Shown: piece after piece, positions 59,808-64,000 of the stretch
Numbering within the stretch: position 1 is the stretch's first letter
Layout of the letters: each line of letters begins with the position of its first letter
NCBI RefSeq assembly: GCF_046480435.1
Contig: NZ_PKGC01000004.1
DNA: 64,000 bases
DNA from: Limnospira platensis
GTDB taxonomy: Bacteria > Cyanobacteriota > Cyanobacteriia > Cyanobacteriales > Microcoleaceae
Direction: 5' to 3' (one strand)
Made by a program: the position numbers and the translations under genes
The notes under the pieces: model-generated
What the model was told of the DNA's origin: nothing
Seen by the model: only the letters and a program-made list of their open reading frames with translations
The model's database searches: none

Positions 59808-61109
59808 TTAAAATCGTTGTTGCCAATCGTCACCAACCCGGATGGTAAAATCCGAATTAATCGCACCAGTAGAAGAAGCCCTAACTGTACCAAAACCGAT
59901 ATGTTCTTGCAACAGTTCAGCACTACCTAAATCTCCCCCCTGCACAATAATCTGAGTCGATCGCATAGTATAAGGCAACCCCGGCACAACATAAACATTA
60001 TTAAAGCCTTGCTTAAACAAATAATCCGCGACTCGTTCGGCTGCTTGGGGGTTTCCAGAGGCATTTTGTACAGCAATTTTAATACGTTTAGACAATTCCT
60101 GATAACCCGATCGCTCCATAGGTCCAGGTAAGACAAACCCGGTAGAATCCACCCGAAAATATTGAGCCATAATGCGATCGCGTGCCGCGTCATCAACCAC
60201 CCAATAACTCGTATATCCGCCCATGTCTCGCCCAGGTAACATCACCATTCGCACCTGTTGCGGTTCCAAATTCAACCCAAACTTAACCAGAGTCAGCATC
60301 TCCTCAAAATCCAAATTAGTATCAACATACTTCAACATCACCCGAATAATCTGAGGAATACGCCGCAATACATCAGGACTCTGTAAACGTTCTCGAATAG
60401 CCTCCATTAAAGCCTGTTGGCGTTGAATCCTGCCAATATCTCCATAAGCATCACTACGGAAGCGAGCAAAATGATCAGCCTGATCACCATCAATAGTTTG
60501 CCATCCCGGAGATAAATCAATCTCCAATTGTTGGGTATTATCCCGATAGGACATGGGATAGGGAACAAACACCTCCACCCCCCCCAACAAATTCACCAAC
60601 TCCTTAAAAGCGCCCGTGCTAACCCGGACATAGCGGTTAATCTGCACCTTATTCAGAGTATCGGCTACCACCTCCGTAGCCAAGGAAGCGCCGCCCCAAT
60701 AGTTAGCCTCATTAATCTTACCCACACCCATACCAGGGATAAAAACCTCGGTATCACGGGGAATTGATAGCAAATTCAGATGGCGATCGCTCGGATTAAA
60801 ATTAACCAAGATCATGCTATCACTGCGACCCCCAAAAATTGCCCCATCTTCTTCCTGGTTGGGTAAGGGGGGATCTATCCCCATGACCAAAATATTCACA
60901 GGTCGCGACAGACGAAACCGAAAGCGATCGCGCCATAATGAATTGAGGACCATCGAGCTATTTTGTGGCTGTTCCGGTTTCAATGGAGACAGCAAAGCCG
61001 TTAGCGCCCCCAAAGTCGCGGAAGCGCTAGTAATGATCAGTGCAATAAAACTCAAAAATATTACCCGCAGGACTTTAGGTTGTCTTTGGTTGGTGGTCGG
61101 ATAACTCAT
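59808..61109 (-). CDS. LytR-CpsA-Psr (LCP) family glycopolymer ligase
   Basis: A 433-residue membrane-anchored LCP protein. An N-terminal helix (about 20-45) precedes the LCP domain (about 75-265): VNILVMGIDPP, RSDSMILVNFNPSDRHLNLL, SIPRDTEVFIPGMGVGKINE with the active Arg, and ADHFARFRSDAYGDIGRIQRQ. A LytR C-terminal domain (about 335-430) follows. LCP enzymes attach glycopolymers from polyprenyl carriers to the cell wall, facing the periplasm. The ATG at 61109 is preferred over the TTG at 61121. It diverges from the GDP-mannose gene. Confidence 0.92.
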   Translation of the reverse strand: MSYPTTNQRQPKVLRVIFLSFIALIITSASATLGALTALLSPLKPEQPQNSSMVLNSLWRDRFRFRLSRPVNILVMGIDPPLPNQEEDGAIFGGRSDSMILVNFNPSDRHLNLLSIPRDTEVFIPGMGVGKINEANYWGGASLATEVVADTLNKVQINRYVRVSTGAFKELVNLLGGVEVFVPYPMSYRDNTQQLEIDLSPGWQTIDGDQADHFARFRSDAYGDIGRIQRQQALMEAIRERLQSPDVLRRIPQIIRVMLKYVDTNLDFEEMLTLVKFGLNLEPQQVRMVMLPGRDMGGYTSYWVVDDAARDRIMAQYFRVDSTGFVLPGPMERSGYQELSKRIKIAVQNASGNPQAAERVADYLFKQGFNNVYVVPGLPYTMRSTQIIVQGGDLGSAELLQEHIGFGTVRASSTGAINSDFTIRVGDDWQQRF

Positions 61110-61173
61110 AAAAATCGCCAATATCCTTTAATCTTGAAAATGAAGTCAACTGAAGCTGAAAACTTTAAATCGC

Positions 61174-62223
61174 ATGATACCCGTTATTCTCGCTGGTGGT
61201 AAAGGTGAGAGGTTCTGGCCTCTGAGTCGTCGTATCCGACCCAAACAATTTCTCAGTTTAGACGGTACTGGTCAAAGTTTATTACAAAGCACAGCAGAAC
61301 GCTTGCTACCTTTGAGTAAAGGTGGTCCGGGTCTGTGGGTGATTACCTCCGCACTCCTGGAAAATGGAGTTCAGCAACAGTTACCCGATATCCCACCCGA
61401 AAATATTTTAGCCGAACCCCAAGGACGAGATACCGCCCCCGCCGTCGCCTGGACTGTGATTGAAGTGGTCCGTCGCTATGGGGAAGATGCCGTGATTGGC
61501 TTTTTCCCGGCTGATCATTGGATTGGAAAACCGGATATTTTCCAGGAGGCGATTAAATCAGCGGAAAATTTAGCTATCAGCCAGGATCTCATTGTCACCC
61601 TAGGGTTACAACCTCAATATCCGGCTACAGGTTACGGTTACATTGAACAGGGCGAAAAAATTGGCACTTTTGGCGATTTCACTGCTTATCAGGTAGCCCA
61701 GTTTACGGAAAAACCTGATCAAGAAAGGGCTGATCAATTTTTGGCTACTGGTCGCTTTAGTTGGAATGCGGGAATTTTTATATTTCGGGCTGGGGTAGTT
61801 CTTGAGGAATTACGCACCTATGCCCCCGATTTAATTGCCGCTCTGGAAGCTGAAGGAGCCCAGGCTTATGCTAACATTGAAAAAATCAGCATTGACTATG
61901 CACTGATGGAAAAAACCCAGAAAGCCTGTGTTTTACCAGTCTCTTTTGGCTGGGATGACCTGGGAGATTGGAATTCTTTAGAACGTCTTTTACCGAAACA
62001 AAATGGCAATGTGGCATTAGTCCGTCACTTGGGACTCGATACCCAAGATTGTATTATGTATGGAAGTGATGAAAATGAGGTGATTATTACTATTGGGGTT
62101 CAGGATTTGGTGGTGGTTCGCGATGGTAATGTGACTTTGATTGTTGATAAGAACCGCACCCAGGATATTAAAAAGGTCTTGCCTCAGTTGGAGGATGATC
62201 CTGATTTGAGAGAACTTTTATAG
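61174..62223 (+). CDS. manC: Mannose-1-phosphate guanylyltransferase
   Basis: A 349-residue nucleotidyltransferase starting MIPVILAGGKGERFWPLSRR with the GGKGxRxxP site, EPQGRDTAPAVAW, FFPADHWIG and FTEKPDQERADQFLATG. It makes GDP-mannose from mannose-1-phosphate and GTP for glycans and polysaccharides. There is no C-terminal phosphomannose isomerase domain, so it is the short monofunctional form. An alternative is a related hexose-1-phosphate nucleotidyltransferase, which is less likely. Divergent with the LCP gene by 64 bases. Confidence 0.9.
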   Translation: MIPVILAGGKGERFWPLSRRIRPKQFLSLDGTGQSLLQSTAERLLPLSKGGPGLWVITSALLENGVQQQLPDIPPENILAEPQGRDTAPAVAWTVIEVVRRYGEDAVIGFFPADHWIGKPDIFQEAIKSAENLAISQDLIVTLGLQPQYPATGYGYIEQGEKIGTFGDFTAYQVAQFTEKPDQERADQFLATGRFSWNAGIFIFRAGVVLEELRTYAPDLIAALEAEGAQAYANIEKISIDYALMEKTQKACVLPVSFGWDDLGDWNSLERLLPKQNGNVALVRHLGLDTQDCIMYGSDENEVIITIGVQDLVVVRDGNVTLIVDKNRTQDIKKVLPQLEDDPDLRELL

Positions 62224-62373
62224 GGAGGGCTGACTACTTATCTGGTAGGGTGCATCTATGTTTGAGATGAGAAGGGATAAATCTTGAGCAGCCATTGCTA
62301 TAAGGCGATCGCTTTGTTTGATACTATTAAGGTTGATTGTTGAAGTAAAACAGTTGGGAGCCAAAGAGCCAAC

Positions 62374-63339
62374 ATGAAAACACGAAAACTTGGGAAATCG
62401 GACATTGAAATCACCCCGATTATTTTAGGGACTTGGCAAGCTGATAAACGTTGGTGGAAAGGTATTGAAAAAGCGGACTTAATCAAGGCTATGCAGCAGG
62501 CGGTTGACCTGGGAATTACTACCATTGACACTGCGGAAATCTATGGTGATGGTATCTCGGAACAACTGATAGCTGAGGCGTTGTCAGATAGACGCGATCG
62601 CCTCATTTATGCCAGCAAAGTATTTGCGACCCATTTACAATATGACCAGGTAATTGAAGCGTGCGATCGCTCCTTAAAAAATCTGGAGACCGACTATATA
62701 GACCTGTATCAAATTCACTGGCCAACGGGTTCATTTAATACAGAAATTGTGCCTATTTCCGAAACAATGGCTGCCCTAAATTTGCTCAAACAACAGGGAA
62801 AAATTCGAGCCATTGGAGTCTCCAACTTCTCCAAAAATCAACTAGAAGAAGCCAGCCAATATGGTACTATAGATAGTATACAGCCTCCCTATTCCCTATT
62901 TTGGCGCGATGTGGAAAGGGAAACCATGGCTTATTGTGTAGAACAGAAAATCTCAATTCTCGCTTATTCTTCCCTAGCCCAGGGACTACTGACGGGAAAA
63001 TTCGGAGTTAATCATCAATTTCATCCCGAAGATCATCGACTCAAAAATAAACTCATCCAAAACCCAGAACATTATAGCCGGGTTCAAGAAGCAATTAATC
63101 AGTTACGCCCCATAGCGGCAGACAAACACTGTACCATAGCACAATTAGCACTGGCATGGCTAATTTCTCAACCTCAAACTAACGCCATTGTGGGGGCTCG
63201 TAATAGCGCCCAAGTTGAGCAAAATGTGAAAACCATAGATATTCAACTTTCCCAGGAAGAGGTTAGCCAAATAGACCAAATTGGGCGTATAGTTACGGAT
63301 CATCTGGAAAATGAATACCCAATTTTATGGAAATTTTGA
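62374..63339 (+). CDS. Aldo/keto reductase
   Basis: A 321-residue NADPH-linked oxidoreductase with the (beta/alpha)8 family markers: GITTIDTAEIYGDGISEQ with the catalytic Asp and Tyr, LIYASKVF with the Lys, LYQIHWPTG with the His, and IGVSNFSKNQLEEA and NAIVGARNSAQVEQN for cofactor binding. Substrate unknown; this subgroup (YajO/AKR13-like) reduces carbonyls. It stands alone on the plus strand. Confidence 0.93.
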   Translation: MKTRKLGKSDIEITPIILGTWQADKRWWKGIEKADLIKAMQQAVDLGITTIDTAEIYGDGISEQLIAEALSDRRDRLIYASKVFATHLQYDQVIEACDRSLKNLETDYIDLYQIHWPTGSFNTEIVPISETMAALNLLKQQGKIRAIGVSNFSKNQLEEASQYGTIDSIQPPYSLFWRDVERETMAYCVEQKISILAYSSLAQGLLTGKFGVNHQFHPEDHRLKNKLIQNPEHYSRVQEAINQLRPIAADKHCTIAQLALAWLISQPQTNAIVGARNSAQVEQNVKTIDIQLSQEEVSQIDQIGRIVTDHLENEYPILWKF

Positions 63340-63591
63340 CATGGCGATCGCCAAAGCAGTCGGAAAGGGGAAATTCTCAGGGTTTCAAGAGAGGAAATGG
63401 CAGTTAGTTAACTAACCTAAAACTTAGATGGTCACAGCCAAAAATATCCGTTCATTACGAGGCTAGATGAGCTATCAAATAGCAGCATCAATCGGAAATT
63501 AAGGCAACCGTTGAACCTAGGTAAATAGACAATAACTAAATTGTCGGATCAGTCTTGAGTCAATGAATTTTCCAATCAGCCAAAGCTGCAT

Positions 63592-63867
63592 CTAGTTAAG
63601 AGAAGCCGCCATAGACTGGGATGATAAAATTTCGCGAGATTCTTGTCGGACCTGTCCACTCATAGCGGCTACTTGCAAGTTAGCAAAAGCATTGAGTTCA
63701 ATAGCATCATATTGAGAATTTTGGAGAATGTACCGGAGTTGATTTTCAGCTTCCAAGGTTAAATAACCAGTGGCGATCGCTTGTTGGACTACATCTTGAA
63801 TACACAGCATAGTGAAATTACGGAGTTGTGATTGGTTTAAACTATATTTAGTATCGCTGTTTGTCAA
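63592..63867 (-). CDS. Small conserved unknown protein
   Basis: A 91-residue, mainly helical, soluble product (DVVQQAIATGYLTLEAENQL; NAFANLQVAAMSGQV). The frame starts at a TTG at 63867; Met20 (63810) is an alternative start. I think similar small helical proteins occur in other cyanobacteria, but I know no function. It is convergent with the aldo/keto reductase. Confidence 0.5.
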   Translation of the reverse strand: MTNSDTKYSLNQSQLRNFTMLCIQDVVQQAIATGYLTLEAENQLRYILQNSQYDAIELNAFANLQVAAMSGQVRQESREILSSQSMAASLN

Positions 63868-64000
63868 GATAAGGGCAGTGATTCTGATATAGTGTCACTT
63901 GTGATGTTCGGCTGATCAGCCTATGATCTAAGTCCACGCTTACCAGGTGAGCCAGATCACGGATATCCATAATTTTAGGCAATTGTAGGCCTAGTTGATG

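Overview
The window looks like chromosome from a filamentous cyanobacterium, and the gene set and repeats suggest an Arthrospira/Limnospira-like member of the Oscillatoriales. The evidence for a cyanobacterium is direct: psaC, psbB (CP47), psbT, Ycf46 and Ycf51 homologues, a cyanobacterial-type PEP carboxylase, and very many copies of the HIP1 octamer GCGATCGC. The genus is inference. There is no rRNA, no intact tRNA, no CRISPR array and no intact transposase.

Layout. 0-5 kb: psaC, an HdrB-like cysteine-rich protein, acpP-fabF, murI. 4.6-8 kb: psbB-psbT-nrdR, preceded by a conserved unknown gene. 8-10.5 kb: one long protein made of two glycosyltransferases. 10.6-16.8 kb: a transporter-like membrane protein, then a signalling set (hybrid PAS/GAF sensor kinase without receiver, a CheY-like protein, a receiver-adenylate cyclase) and Ycf51. 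16.8-19.5 kb: a decayed island with an N6-DNA methyltransferase, a restriction endonuclease gene carrying two in-frame stops, and a broken FGE-sulfatase gene. It is bracketed by a 27-bp direct repeat. 19.5-27.2 kb: a tight seven-gene minus-strand operon (UbiA/DPPR-synthase type, two SDRs, YdcF-like, GT-C-like membrane protein, GMC oxidoreductase, small protein). It reads as a polyprenyl-phosphate sugar pathway that I cannot match to a described cyanobacterial system.

27-39 kb: mnmA, an orphan ParA, the three-gene transhydrogenase pntA1-pntA2-pntB, a DUF2808 protein, then the rpmH-rnpA-PH-yidC-jag-yceD-ycf46 housekeeping cluster and an SH3 protein, followed by a probable small RNA. 39-51 kb: galT, hppD, a NYN nuclease with a LOTUS-like tail, ubiD, a pentapeptide protein, a DNA-phosphorothioation-associated methyltransferase flanked by a duplicated domain, an antiporter, a DUF3124 lipoprotein, and a serine-hydrolase-like protein that lacks its SxxK residues. 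51-64 kb: a 1072-residue four-repeat membrane SGNH protein, ppc, two small unknown genes, an LCP ligase, a GDP-mannose pyrophosphorylase, an aldo/keto reductase and a small unknown.

The most promising leads are the 19.5-27.2 kb operon, the duplicated-domain Dnd-type methyltransferase, the disarmed restriction system inside a repeat-bounded island, the repeat-SGNH protein, and the candidate sRNA at 39.05-39.19 kb. All family names come from recognition of motifs by eye; no database search was run.
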